Counted from the stretch's first letter, positions 42,801 to 52,871 are shown. The stretch is 64,000 nucleotides of DNA from Streptomyces xantholiticus (GCF_014651015.1 NZ_BMWB01000027.1:1-64000); one strand, 5' to 3'. A program made the numbers and translations. Notes: generated by a model from the sequence alone, not told the origin.

Positions 42801-43010
42801 ACGGACCCCGGAACGGCAGCTCCGCGCCGCAGGCGCAACGGGGCGGGCTGCGGCAGGACGGCGGGCTCGTGCCGCCACGGACCCGGCGGGAGCTTCGCGG
42901 CGCAGGCGCGAGCGGGCGGGGCTGCGGCAGGACCGCGAGCTCGCGCCGCACACGCACGAGAGCGAGGGCGGGCGGAACGGCGCGCTCGCGCCGCAGGCGC
43001 CAAGAGGGCC
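42801..43010. repeat. GC-rich 76-bp degenerate tandem repeats
   Basis: Between the hydrolase and CGNR genes (42649-43077) no gene is seen. Instead, a unit running from ACGGACCC to GTGCCGCC (42801-42876) is repeated with changes at 42877-42951, and a partial third copy follows. The shared core is GGCTGCGGCAGGAC. Open frames through it on both strands are compositional. Confidence 0.6.
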
Positions 43011-43077
43011 CGCGCGGCGGTAGCGGGCACCCACCGCACGCCGCCCGGCGGGCGCAGCCCATGTGGGTGGCGCAGCG

Positions 43078-43575
43078 TCAGGGCGTATGGCGGGCGCGGT
43101 AGGTGCGCATTTTGGTGCGGGCGCCGCAGACGGACATGGAGCACCAGCGGCTGCGGCGCGCGGGGCTGCGGTCGTAGTACGCCCAGTGGCAGTCCGCCGC
43201 CTGGCACGCCTTGAGACGGGTCCAGGTGCCGTCGGCCGTGGCGGCGGCGATGGCTTCGGCGACGCGGGCGAGAAGCGTGTGCGGGCCGGTGGCGCGGACC
43301 GTGGCCGAGCCGTCGGGGGCGATGGCCACGCGCAGCGGGGCGTCGGCGAGGAGCGCGTCGAGCTCGGTCGACGTGCCGTGGCCGGCGTGTGCCAGGCAGG
43401 CGGCGCGAAGCGCCTCCCTGAGGTCGCGCGCGGCAGGGAGGTCGGGCGGGGTGAGCGCGAAGCGCTCACGGGCATCCGGCGTGTCCAGGGAGTCCACGCC
43501 GGTCTCGATGTTCAGCGTGTTGACCAGTGCCTCGATCAGCGCGAGGCCCCCGGGTGCGGGCGCCCTGTCATTCAT
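43078..43575 (-). CDS. CGNR zinc-finger domain regulator
   Basis: A 165-residue DNA-binding protein of the ABATE/CGNR family. The N-terminal ABATE-like part (ALIEALVNTLNIETGVDSLD) leads to the zinc finger CQAADCHWAYYDRSPARRSR and CSMSVCGARTKMRTYRAR, the last being the CGNR-type recognition motif. It is divergent from the VOC gene over an 86-bp interval full of GGTAACC/GTTACC motifs, so it probably regulates itself and that gene. Confidence 0.9.
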   Translation of the reverse strand: MNDRAPAPGGLALIEALVNTLNIETGVDSLDTPDARERFALTPPDLPAARDLREALRAACLAHAGHGTSTELDALLADAPLRVAIAPDGSATVRATGPHTLLARVAEAIAAATADGTWTRLKACQAADCHWAYYDRSPARRSRWCSMSVCGARTKMRTYRARHTP

Positions 43576-43584
43576 GCTTGCGAC

Positions 43585-43647
43585 GTTACCTGTTATGCGG
43601 GAGCATGCGGTAACCGCGTTACCGGTTGAGAGGGGATACCGGTAACC
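43585..43647. promoter_or_regulatory. Operator-like cluster of GGTAACC/GTTACC sites
   Basis: Within the divergent region are GTTACC (43585), GGTAACC (43609), GTTACC (43618) and GGTAACC (43641). Two of them form the perfect inverted repeat GGTAAC-CGC-GTTACC (43609-43623), and TACCGGTA (43637-43644) is an 8-bp palindrome. The spacing suggests cooperative binding of the neighbouring CGNR protein. Confidence 0.68.
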
Positions 43648-43661
43648 AACGAGGAGGAAGC

Positions 43662-44024
43662 ATGAGCATCGGCAAAGTCGGAGCCGTCGTACTGGACTGT
43701 CCCGAGCCCGTCGCCCTCGCCCGCTTCTACGCCGAGCTCGTCGGCGGGACGGTCGAGGACGACGGCGAGGGTTGGGTGAATCTCAAAGGGGCGGACGGTG
43801 CGGAGCTCGCGTTCCAGGCGGCGCCCGGGTTCGTACCGCCGAGCTGGCCGTCGGCCGAGAAGTCCCAGCAGTTCCATGTGGATGTGATGGTCGAGGACCT
43901 GGATGCCGCGGAGGCCGAGGTGCTCGCGCTGGGGGCACGCGTGCTCGACACGGAGGACCGCAAGCGGTCGTTCCGGGTGTACGCGGACCCGGCGGGGCAT
44001 CCGTTCTGTCTTTGCGCCTCCTGA
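43662..44024 (+). CDS. VOC (glyoxalase/bleomycin-resistance) family protein
   Basis: A 120-residue single-domain VOC protein. It starts MSIGKVGAVVLDCPEPVALA and contains ARFYAELVGGTVEDDGEGWV, FQAAPGFVPPSWPSAEKSQQ and FHVDVMVEDLDAAEAEVLAL, ending FRVYADPAGHPFCLCAS. The paired beta-alpha-beta-beta-beta units and the DPAGHPFC end fit the family. Substrate unknown. A strong GAGGAGGAAGC site precedes the ATG at 43662. It is likely under control of the divergent CGNR regulator. Confidence 0.9.
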   Translation: MSIGKVGAVVLDCPEPVALARFYAELVGGTVEDDGEGWVNLKGADGAELAFQAAPGFVPPSWPSAEKSQQFHVDVMVEDLDAAEAEVLALGARVLDTEDRKRSFRVYADPAGHPFCLCAS

Positions 44025-44038
44025 GCGGGCCGCCCGCG

Positions 44039-45193
44039 TCAGAGGTCCAGCGCGCCGATCGTCACCCGTGAGGGCGCCCGGCGCGGCCGGGCGGCGCGGG
44101 CGGCGAACTCGGTGCCGCGCAGCACCCGGGCCACGTTCGACCAGGTCAGGTTGGTGATATCCGATTCGGGCCAGCCTCGTTCGAGGAGCTCGGCGATCAT
44201 CCGTGGCATACAGGAGACGTCCTGCAGCCCGGCCGCGTGCGCGGCGCCCGTGTCGTGGGCGCCGCTGAGCGCGACGGACCCGGGCCCGGCGATCTCGCGG
44301 ATGCGGTCCAGTCGGTCGGCGGTCTCGGCGAGCGTGCCGGGCGTGCACATCACCATGCAGACGCCGTTGTTCGTCCGCAGCCCACGCAGTACGTCGTCGG
44401 GCAGCGGCTCGACCTGGTGCGAGAGGAGCACCGGGGCCCTGGTGACGCCGAAGGTGCGGCGCATGGTGTCGGGCGAGCAGCCGGAGAGGTCCACGAGGAC
44501 GCCGAGCCGGTTCATCTCGCGGACCATCTCATGGCCGAAGGGCGTGAGACCGCTGTTCCGCGTCCAGCGGCTGCCCGCGAGGGACACGCTGCGGACGCCG
44601 AGTGTGTACATGGCGCGCAGGGCGGCGAGCGAGTCGCCGAGCGCCGGGCCCGCCATCGGGCCGAGGAGTACGGAGATCCGCCCGCAGTTGCGGGTGTCGA
44701 CGACGTCGTCGGCGCTGAGTGCGAGCCGTAGGCCCTCGGGGCACACGGCCACCGTGGCCCGTACCAGGTCGATCAGTTCCAGCGTCGCGCCGAGCGAGGG
44801 GGCGTCGGCCCTGTCGGCGGTTTCCTGAAGGGACCAGAACTGCGCGCCGATCCCGCCCCGCCGCAGCCGGGGGACGTCGGTCTCCAGCAGGCTCTCGCCG
44901 GCTTCGAGGTCGTACCAGTGCATGCTCCGCAGCACGGGAGCGAGACCGTTGTAACCGTCGATCAGCGGATGGCTGCGCAGGAGCTCCTTGGCACGGGCGA
45001 GCGGCTCGACAGGAGGGATCGCGGGGGCCGCGGGCTCCGGATCCGGCGGCGGCTCCGTCGCGGCGGCCGCGAGCTCCGGGTCGGGCGGCGGCTCCGTCGC
45101 GGCGGCCGCGAGCGCGTCGAGGTCGTCGTCGAGGTCGTCGAGGTCGCCCAGGTCGACGGTGGTGACGGGCGAGGCGTTCTGCGGATCTGCCAT
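44039..45193 (-). CDS. Membrane-dipeptidase paralogue lacking key metal ligands (probable pseudoenzyme)
   Basis: A 384-residue protein of the renal (membrane) dipeptidase fold, paralogous to the gene directly upstream. In the active paralogue the motif is HPVVDGHNDLPWAL; here it is HPLIDGYNGLAPVL, so both metal ligands (His, Asp) are lost (Y81, G83). The bridging Glu (GAEGGHS) is replaced by GPMAGPA and the His of DLSHV by Gly (DLSGC); only the His in LLSHQ remains (H259). Overall fold motifs (GGIGAQFWSLQETA, FGHEMVREMNRLGVLVDLS) are intact. A Glu/Pro/Asp-rich N-terminus contains an exact 13-residue duplication. Function is probably regulatory or binding. Confidence 0.85.
   Translation of the reverse strand: MADPQNASPVTTVDLGDLDDLDDDLDALAAAATEPPPDPELAAAATEPPPDPEPAAPAIPPVEPLARAKELLRSHPLIDGYNGLAPVLRSMHWYDLEAGESLLETDVPRLRRGGIGAQFWSLQETADRADAPSLGATLELIDLVRATVAVCPEGLRLALSADDVVDTRNCGRISVLLGPMAGPALGDSLAALRAMYTLGVRSVSLAGSRWTRNSGLTPFGHEMVREMNRLGVLVDLSGCSPDTMRRTFGVTRAPVLLSHQVEPLPDDVLRGLRTNNGVCMVMCTPGTLAETADRLDRIREIAGPGSVALSGAHDTGAAHAAGLQDVSCMPRMIAELLERGWPESDITNLTWSNVARVLRGTEFAARAARPRRAPSRVTIGALDL
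45035..45112 (-). repeat. Tandem 39-bp coding repeat in the dipeptidase paralogue
   Basis: Residues 28-40 and 41-53 are identical (LAAAATEPPPDPE twice), encoded by two near-exact 39-bp units. It extends the acidic, Pro-rich N-terminal tail that the active paralogue lacks. Confidence 0.88.
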
Positions 45194-45313
45194 GTGCTGC
45201 TCCGGTTCGCCGACATGTGCCGTTACGCCAACCGTGGCACGGGAGCAGAGGGGGGTCTCGGCGGGTGGGGCGTTCGGGGTACGCGGCCAGGGAGCCGCGT
45301 ACCCCGGGGCGGC

Positions 45314-46513
45314 TCAGACCGTGTCGAGCTCGCCGATCGTCACGTTGGACGGGCCGCGGGTGGTCTGCAGGTCGGCGGCCACGTCCTCGGCGGCCCGCAG
45401 CGCACGGACCGCGTTCTGCCAGGTCAGCTTCGCCAGGTCGGCATCCGACCAGCCGCGGCGCAGCAGCTCCGCGATCAGGTTCGGGTAACCGGCGACGTCC
45501 TCCAGGCCGGCCGGGGTGAAGGCCGTCCCGTCGAAGTCGCCGCCGATGCCGATGTGGTCGATGCCGGCGACCTCGCGCATGTGGTCGAGGTGGTCGGCGA
45601 CCGTTGCGGCGGTGGGGACCGGCCGTGGGTTCGCCGCCTCGAACGCCTCGTGGATCTTCATCGCCTCGGCCGTGGTGTCCAGATGGTGCAGGCCGTGGGC
45701 GCGCATGTTCTCGTCCGCGGCGTGGGTCCACTCGACGGCCGCGGGGAGGATGAACTTCGGCACGAACGTCGCCATGGCCACGCCGCCGTTGGCGGGCAGC
45801 AGGGCCAGCACGTCGTCGGGGATGTTGCGCGGGTGGTCGCAGACCGCCCGCGACGACGAGTGCGAGAAGATCACCGGCGCGACGGAGGTGGCGAGCGCAT
45901 GGCGCATCGTCGTCTCCGCGACGTGCGAGAGGTCGACGAGCATGCCGATGCGGTTCATCTCGCGGACGACCTCGTGACCGAAGGCCGAGAGGCCGCCGAC
46001 GCGGGGCTCGTCGGTCGCGGAGTCCGCCCAGGCGATGTTGTCGTTGTGCGTGAGCGTCATGTAGCGCACGCCCAGGGCGTAGAGGGCGCGCAGGGTGGCG
46101 AGCGAGTTGTTGATGGAGTGGCCGCCCTCGGCACCCATGAGCGAGGCGATCCTGCCCTCGTCGCGGGCGATCTCCATGTCCTCCGCGCTCAGGGCGCGCG
46201 CCAGGTCGGCGGGGTAGCGCTCGAGGAGCTGGTCGACGATGTCGATCTGTTCCAGGGTCGCGCTCACCGCCGTGTCGCCCGCCATGTCGCTGCGGACGTA
46301 GACGGACCAGAACTGGGCACCGACACCGCCGCTGCGCAGCCGCGGGATGTCGGTGTGCAGCCGGCCCTTCTGGTCCGCCCCGATGTCCATGCGGTCGAGG
46401 TCGTACCGGACGTGCTCCCGCAGCGCCCATGGCAGGTCGTTGTGGCCGTCGACGACGGGGTGGGCGGCGAGCAGCTCGCGGGCCCGCTGGAGATGATCCG
46501 TGGGGGTGTCCAT
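45314..46513 (-). CDS. Membrane dipeptidase family enzyme (renal dipeptidase-like)
   Basis: A 399-residue dinuclear-zinc dipeptidase. Metal ligands H24 and D26 (DGHND), E129 (GAEGGHS), H197 (DLSHV) and H218 (FSHSSSR) are all present, as is IGIGGDFDGTAF. It would cleave dipeptides, including L-D or dehydropeptides. No signal peptide is visible, so it acts in the cytoplasm. It starts with ATG at 46513, 21 bp downstream of purE, and 120 bp before the inactive paralogue on the same strand. A tandem duplication followed by loss of catalysis in one copy is the likely history. Confidence 0.93.
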   Translation of the reverse strand: MDTPTDHLQRARELLAAHPVVDGHNDLPWALREHVRYDLDRMDIGADQKGRLHTDIPRLRSGGVGAQFWSVYVRSDMAGDTAVSATLEQIDIVDQLLERYPADLARALSAEDMEIARDEGRIASLMGAEGGHSINNSLATLRALYALGVRYMTLTHNDNIAWADSATDEPRVGGLSAFGHEVVREMNRIGMLVDLSHVAETTMRHALATSVAPVIFSHSSSRAVCDHPRNIPDDVLALLPANGGVAMATFVPKFILPAAVEWTHAADENMRAHGLHHLDTTAEAMKIHEAFEAANPRPVPTAATVADHLDHMREVAGIDHIGIGGDFDGTAFTPAGLEDVAGYPNLIAELLRRGWSDADLAKLTWQNAVRALRAAEDVAADLQTTRGPSNVTIGELDTV

Positions 46514-46534
46514 TGACTCTTACTTCCCGGCGCC

Positions 46535-47065
46535 CTACTTCCCGAAGCCGAAGGACTCCGCACCCGCGACCTTGGCGCGCAGCCGCTTCCCCTTCTCGGT
46601 GGCCTGGTCGTTCAGCTCCTGCTGGAACTCCGTCATACGGGCGAACAGCTCGGCGTCCTGCGTGGCGAGGATCCGGGCGGCCAGCAGCCCGGCGTTGCGC
46701 GCGCCGCCGACGGAGACGGTGGCGACGGGCACGCCGGCCGGCATCTGCACGATGGACAGCAGGGAGTCCATGCCGTCGAGGTACTTCAGGGGGACCGGGA
46801 CGCCGATGACCGGCAGCGGCGTGACGGAGGCGAGCATGCCCGGCAGGTGGGCCGCTCCCCCGGCGCCAGCGATGATCGCCTTGAGGCCGCGGTCCGCGGC
46901 CCCCTCGCCGTACGCCACCATCTCGCGCGGCATACGGTGCGCGGAGACCACGTCGACCTCGTACGCGATCTCGAACTCGTCGAGCGCCTGTGCGGCCGCC
47001 TCCATGACGGGCCAGTCCGAGTCGGACCCCATGACGATGCCGACGACCGGGCTCGTGCTGTTCAT
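46535..47065 (-). CDS. purE: N5-carboxyaminoimidazole ribonucleotide mutase
   Basis: Catalyses conversion of N5-CAIR to CAIR in purine biosynthesis. The 176-residue class I PurE has VVGIVMGSDSDWPVMEAAAQ, VVSAHRMPREMVAYGEGA (SAHR catalytic loop), IAGAGGAAHLPGMLASVTPL and GVPVATVSVGGARNAGLLAA. ATG at 47065 is given; a GTG at 47074 overlapping the purK stop (GTGA) would add three residues and is also plausible. It is coupled to purK. Confidence 0.95.
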   Translation of the reverse strand: MNSTSPVVGIVMGSDSDWPVMEAAAQALDEFEIAYEVDVVSAHRMPREMVAYGEGAADRGLKAIIAGAGGAAHLPGMLASVTPLPVIGVPVPLKYLDGMDSLLSIVQMPAGVPVATVSVGGARNAGLLAARILATQDAELFARMTEFQQELNDQATEKGKRLRAKVAGAESFGFGK

Positions 47066-47070
47066 GTTGC

Positions 47071-48210
47071 TCACTCGGCGATCGTCCCTCGGAGGTAGCC
47101 GGCGGCGTGGCGGGCGCGTTCGAGTGCGTCGGCCAGGTCGTCGCCGTATGTGTTGACGTGCCCCACCTTGCGGCCGGGCTTCACGTCCTTGCCATACATA
47201 TGGATCTTGAGCTGCGGGTCCCTGGCCATGCAGTGCAGATAAGCCGCATACATGTCCGGGTAGTCGCCGCCCAGAACATTGCACATGACAGTCCACCTTG
47301 CACGCGGGCGGGGATCGCCCAGCGGCAGGTCCAGCACGGCACGGACGTGATTGGCGAACTGCGAGGTGACCGCGCCGTCCTGGGTCCAGTGGCCGGAGTT
47401 GTGGGGGCGCATCGCGAGTTCGTTGACGAGGATGCGGCCGTCGGTCGTCTCGAACAGCTCGACGGCGAGATGGCCGACGACACCGAGCTCCTTGGCGATG
47501 CGCAGCGCGAGCTCCTGCGCCTGGCCCGCCAGATCGGGGTCGAGATCCGGCGCGGGCGCGATCACGGTGTCGCAGACACCGTCGACCTGCCGCGACTCGA
47601 CGACGGGGTAGGCGACGGCCTGGCCGTGCGGGGAGCGGACGATGTTCGCCGCGAGCTCGCGCCGGAAGTCGACCTTCTCCTCCGCGAGGACCTGGACGCC
47701 CGCCTTGAAGGGGTCCGCCGCGTCGTCTTCGCTGCGGACGAACCAGACGCCCTTGCCGTCGTAGCCGCCCTGGACCGTCTTCAGGATGACCGGGAAGCCC
47801 CCGACCTCCTCGGCGAACGCCGCCGCGTCGGCCGGGTCGGCCACGATGCGGTGGCGCGGGCAGGGGACGCCGATCTCCATGAGCTTGGCGCGCATCACAC
47901 CCTTGTTCTGGGCGTGCACCAGGGCGTCGGGCCCGGGCCGGACGTTGATGCCCTGCGCCTCCAGGGCGCGCAGGTGCTCGTACGGCACATGCTCGTGGTC
48001 GAAAGTGATCACGTCACAGCCGCGCGCGAACTCGAGGAGCGTGTCCAGGTCGCGATGGTCGCCGACGACGACATCGCTCACCACCTGGGCCGCGGAGTCC
48101 TGAGGGGTGTCACTGAGGAGCTTGAACTTCAGGCCGAGGGGGATACCCGCCTCATGGGTCATGCGGGCGAGCTGACCGCCGCCGACCATGCCGACTACCG
48201 GGAACGTCAC
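47071..48210 (-). CDS. purK: N5-carboxyaminoimidazole ribonucleotide synthase
   Basis: ATP-grasp enzyme forming N5-CAIR from AIR, bicarbonate and ATP. The 379-residue protein has VVGMVGGGQLARMTHEAGIP, DVITFDHEHVPYEHLRALEA, PVILKTVQGGYDGKGVWFV (ATP-grasp loop), LVNELAMRPHNSGHWTQDG and MYGKDVKPGRKVGHVNTYGD. The GTG at 48210 begins at the conserved domain; the AGGAG before it is unusually close, so a TTG at 48264 remains an alternative. It precedes purE in the usual PurK-PurE order and is divergent from the GtrA gene. Confidence 0.93.
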   Translation of the reverse strand: MTFPVVGMVGGGQLARMTHEAGIPLGLKFKLLSDTPQDSAAQVVSDVVVGDHRDLDTLLEFARGCDVITFDHEHVPYEHLRALEAQGINVRPGPDALVHAQNKGVMRAKLMEIGVPCPRHRIVADPADAAAFAEEVGGFPVILKTVQGGYDGKGVWFVRSEDDAADPFKAGVQVLAEEKVDFRRELAANIVRSPHGQAVAYPVVESRQVDGVCDTVIAPAPDLDPDLAGQAQELALRIAKELGVVGHLAVELFETTDGRILVNELAMRPHNSGHWTQDGAVTSQFANHVRAVLDLPLGDPRPRARWTVMCNVLGGDYPDMYAAYLHCMARDPQLKIHMYGKDVKPGRKVGHVNTYGDDLADALERARHAAGYLRGTIAE

Positions 48211-48375
48211 TCTCCTAGGGTATCCGCCCAGTCGGCGGGCCCTTGCTTCCGTATGTTCCGACAATCCTCCGCACCATGCGTCCCGCCGTTCTCATCGCCC
48301 ACAGGCAGCGCAGAGAGCCGCTGGTTAGCATGACGGAGACGACACATGCCGATCTGATGAGGCTGGGCTCTCACT

Positions 48376-48891
48376 ATGAGTGAACGAGGCGGAAGGCTGC
48401 GCGGGCAGCTGCACCAGCTCATCCGGGAGGTGGCCAAGTTCGGCGCGGTCGGCGGGGCGGGGCTGCTGGTCAATCTCGCGGTCTTCAATCTCGTACGGCA
48501 CCTCACCGAGATCCCGGTCGTACGGGCCTCGATCCTGGCCACGATCGTGGCGATCGCCTTCAACTACGTGGGCTTCCGCTACTTCACCTACCGGGATCGC
48601 GACAAGAGCGGCCGCACCCGTGAGCTGACACTGTTCCTGCTGTTCAGCGCCGTCGGCCTGGTGATCGAGAACGGTGTCCTCTACACGGCCACGTACGGCT
48701 TCGGCTGGGACACCCCGCTGCAGAGCAACATCTTCAAGTTCCTCGGGATCGGCGTCGCGACGCTGTTCCGGTTCTGGTCGTACCGCACCTGGGTGTTCCG
48801 GGCGCTGCCCGCGCGGGACGTCGCGCAGAACGCCGCATCGGTCCTCGAGCAGCGCCGGCCGGAGCCGGTGCGGGACCGCGTCGGCCGCTGA
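48376..48891 (+). CDS. GtrA family membrane protein
   Basis: A 171-residue membrane protein with four hydrophobic segments: VAKFGAVGGAGLLVNLAVFN, RASILATIVAIAFNYVGFRY, ELTLFLLFSAVGLVIENGVL and NIFKFLGIGVATLFRFWSYR. GtrA-like proteins help translocate lipid-linked sugars or modify surface glycans, which suits the cell-wall theme of the window. The end RTWVFRALPARDVAQNA is followed by a polar tail. It is divergent from purK and convergent with the sensor kinase gene. Confidence 0.9.
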   Translation: MSERGGRLRGQLHQLIREVAKFGAVGGAGLLVNLAVFNLVRHLTEIPVVRASILATIVAIAFNYVGFRYFTYRDRDKSGRTRELTLFLLFSAVGLVIENGVLYTATYGFGWDTPLQSNIFKFLGIGVATLFRFWSYRTWVFRALPARDVAQNAASVLEQRRPEPVRDRVGR

Positions 48892-48900
48892 CACCGGGGA

Positions 48901-50166
48901 TCATCTGACCGTCGGCTTCTCGTCCTTGCGTTTCTTGGCCACCCGGCTCAGGAAGAGCGCGAAGACCGGCGGATGCAGCTGGAGCAGTTCCAGCCGGCCG
49001 CCGTCCGCCTCCGCCAGGTCCCGCGCGACCGCCAGTCCGATGCCGGTCGAGTTGCGGCCGCTGATGGCCCGCTCGAAGATCCGCGCCCCGAGATCGGCCG
49101 ACACGCCGGGCCCTTCGTCCGTCACCTCCACCACCGCCTGGTTGCCGGTGACCCTGGTGCGCACGGCGATGGTGCCGCCGCCGTGCATGAGCGAGTTCTC
49201 GATCAGCGCCGCGAGCACCTGGGCCACCGCGCCGGGCGTGCCGACCGCCCGCATCCCCTGACGGCCCGAGCAGACGATGGCCCGGCCGGCGCTCCGGCAG
49301 ACCGGGCGCCACTCCTCGAGCTGCTGCTTGACCACCTCGTCCAGGTCGAACACGACGGCAGAGCCGGTTCGCGGGTCGCGCGAGTTCGTCAACAGCCGCT
49401 GGACGACGTCCGTGAGCCGTTCCACCTGGGTGAGGGCGATACTCGCCTCCTCCTTCACGGTCTCCAGGTCCTCGGTGACCGTGATCTCCTCCAGCCGCAT
49501 GGACAGCGCGGTCAGCGGCGTACGGAGCTGGTGCGAGGCGTCCGCCGCAAGCCGCCGCTCCGCGGTCAGCATCCGGGCGATCCGCTCGGCGCTGGCGTCG
49601 AGCACATCGGCGACCCGGTCCAGCTCGGGCACGCCGTATCGGCGGTGGCGGGGCCGCGGGTCGCCGGAGCCCAGTCGTTCCGCGGTCTCCGCGAGGTCGG
49701 TGAGCGGTGAGCCGAGCCGGTTGGCCTGCCGTACGGCGAGCAGCACGGCCGCGACGACGGCGAGCAGCGCGACCGCGCCGATGATCAGCAGGGACCGGCC
49801 CACCTCGCGGGTCACCGACGAGTGGGACTCCTCCACGGTGACCGTGATGTTCGGCTCGCCCTCCGCCGTGCCGCGGATGACGCTGCCGGAGGGCGGCTCA
49901 CCGATCTCGATGGGGCCCCGGCCGGGAATGCGGATCACGGCGTGGCGGGTGATGTCTCCCTGCTCGGCGAGGATGTCCGGGTTGACCGGCTCGCCACCGA
50001 CAAGCCGGCTCTCGACGATGCTGACCAGGCGCAGGGCGTCGGAGTCCACGCTCTCCTGGGCGCTGCTGGTGATGGTGCGGGTCTCGACGAGCACGAGGGA
50101 CACGCCGAAGACGGCGATGACGACGAGAACCACGGCGAGCGTGGAAGTGATCAGACGGCGGCGCAT
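48901..50166 (-). CDS. Sensor histidine kinase
   Basis: A 421-residue two-component sensor. A first membrane segment (8-28) and a second (125-147) enclose an extracytoplasmic loop of about 95 residues. A HAMP region (RQANRLGSPLTDLAETAERL) precedes the dimerisation domain with the phosphoacceptor H212 in DASHQLRTPLTAL. The ATPase domain has N-box LIENSLMHGGG, DEGPGVSADLGARIFERAIS and GRNSTGIGLAVARDLAEADG. It lies 21 bp downstream of the response regulator gene. The signal is unknown. Confidence 0.94.
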   Translation of the reverse strand: MRRRLITSTLAVVLVVIAVFGVSLVLVETRTITSSAQESVDSDALRLVSIVESRLVGGEPVNPDILAEQGDITRHAVIRIPGRGPIEIGEPPSGSVIRGTAEGEPNITVTVEESHSSVTREVGRSLLIIGAVALLAVVAAVLLAVRQANRLGSPLTDLAETAERLGSGDPRPRHRRYGVPELDRVADVLDASAERIARMLTAERRLAADASHQLRTPLTALSMRLEEITVTEDLETVKEEASIALTQVERLTDVVQRLLTNSRDPRTGSAVVFDLDEVVKQQLEEWRPVCRSAGRAIVCSGRQGMRAVGTPGAVAQVLAALIENSLMHGGGTIAVRTRVTGNQAVVEVTDEGPGVSADLGARIFERAISGRNSTGIGLAVARDLAEADGGRLELLQLHPPVFALFLSRVAKKRKDEKPTVR

Positions 50167-50187
50167 GGTGCCCGGGTTTCCTGGGTG

Positions 50188-50865
50188 TCAGGACTTCTCG
50201 AAGCGGAAGCCGACGCCGCGGACGGTGGCGATGTAGCGGGGGTTCGCGGCGTCGTCGCCGAGCTTCTTGCGCAGCCAGGAGATGTGCATGTCGAGGGTCT
50301 TGGTGGACGACCACCAGGTGGTGTCCCAGACCTCGCGCATCAGCTGCTCACGGGTGACGACCCGGCCGGCGTCCCTCACCAGGACGCGCAACAGGTCGAA
50401 CTCCTTCGCCGTCAGCTGCAGTTCCTCGTCACCCATCCAGGCACGGTGCGACTCGACGTCGATCCGGACGCCGTGCGTGGCGGGCGCCGGGGTGGGCTCG
50501 GTGGCGCCGCGCCGCAGCAGGGCCCGGACCCGGGCCAGCAGTTCGGCGAGGCGGAACGGCTTGGTGACGTAGTCGTCGGCGCCCGCGTCGAGACCGACAA
50601 CGGTGTCCACCTCGTCGGCTCGTGCGGTGAGCACCAGGATCGGGATCGTGTGCCCCTCGGCGCGCAGCCGGCGGGCGACCTCCAGACCGTCCATGTCGGG
50701 CAGCCCGAGATCCAGCACGACCAGATCCACACCGCCCGCCAGTCCCGCGTCGAGCGCGGTCGGGCCGTCCTCGCGTACCTCCACCTCGTATCCCTCCCGG
50801 CGCAGGGCGCGGGCCAGCGGTTCCGAGATGGATGCGTCGTCCTCGGCGAGCAGTACACGGGTCAT
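50188..50865 (-). CDS. OmpR/PhoB-family response regulator
   Basis: A 225-residue response regulator. Receiver domain: acidic pocket LAEDDASI, phosphoacceptor D52 in LVVLDLGLPDMDGLEV, and conserved Lys in DDYVTKPFRLAEL. The C-terminal winged helix (EFDLLRVLVRDAGRVVTREQ, then WSSTKTLDMHISWLRKKLGD) binds DNA. It is the first gene of the minus-strand two-component operon. The 485-bp region upstream, shared with the POT transporter gene, contains an inverted repeat that could be its target. Confidence 0.95.
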   Translation of the reverse strand: MTRVLLAEDDASISEPLARALRREGYEVEVREDGPTALDAGLAGGVDLVVLDLGLPDMDGLEVARRLRAEGHTIPILVLTARADEVDTVVGLDAGADDYVTKPFRLAELLARVRALLRRGATEPTPAPATHGVRIDVESHRAWMGDEELQLTAKEFDLLRVLVRDAGRVVTREQLMREVWDTTWWSSTKTLDMHISWLRKKLGDDAANPRYIATVRGVGFRFEKS

Positions 50866-51350
50866 GGGGTGATGGTAGTCCGCGGGGGGCCGCCCTCGTG
50901 GCTTGATCGTGAGGGCTTGCAGCTGTGGGATGGGATCCTGAGGAGCACCTTCGATTCAGGTGATACTGCCCCCTATTCACCTGTGATCCGAACCTCAAGT
51001 CCCTTCATATGCCGCACTGTCATGGCGTATGGTGGCGAGACGCCTGTAGTACAACTCAGGGACCTTTGGCTGCCATGCGCACCAGAGGTCTCTTTTCTGT
51101 GCAAAGGTCGGCTCGGTACCGCTCCATCCGTTTCGAGCCCGACCTGACGCAGTGAATGACCTGTTGGCCGGGCTCCGGGTGCGAGACAGCGTCCGGGGCG
51201 TGGATCCCGGTGCGGACCGTTCCAGCCTCCGAATCCCACGGAGGAGCCCCCGAGAGGCGTGGGGGTGGACCGCCGTACCGGTGCCGGCCTCCCCCCACCG
51301 GGCGCGTACCGCTCACGAAGCACCGCGTCCCGAGCAAACAAGGATCGACC
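50866..51350. promoter_or_regulatory. Long divergent region between response regulator and peptide transporter
   Basis: This 485-bp interval has no gene that I can support. A clear inverted repeat, CAGGTGA (50957-50963) and TCACCTG (50977-50983) with a 13-bp spacer, lies in an AT-richer patch and could bind the response regulator. The remainder before the POT gene is GC-rich with short hairpins such as around 51240-51270. The POT start is preceded by AAGGATCGACC. Confidence 0.5.

Positions 51351-52871
<1,521 letters not shown>

Noticed and set aside
41908..43577. Biosynthetic or resistance cluster formed by the hydrolase, CGNR and VOC genes
   Set aside because: The genes have separate promoters, are split by repeats and share no recognisable pathway.
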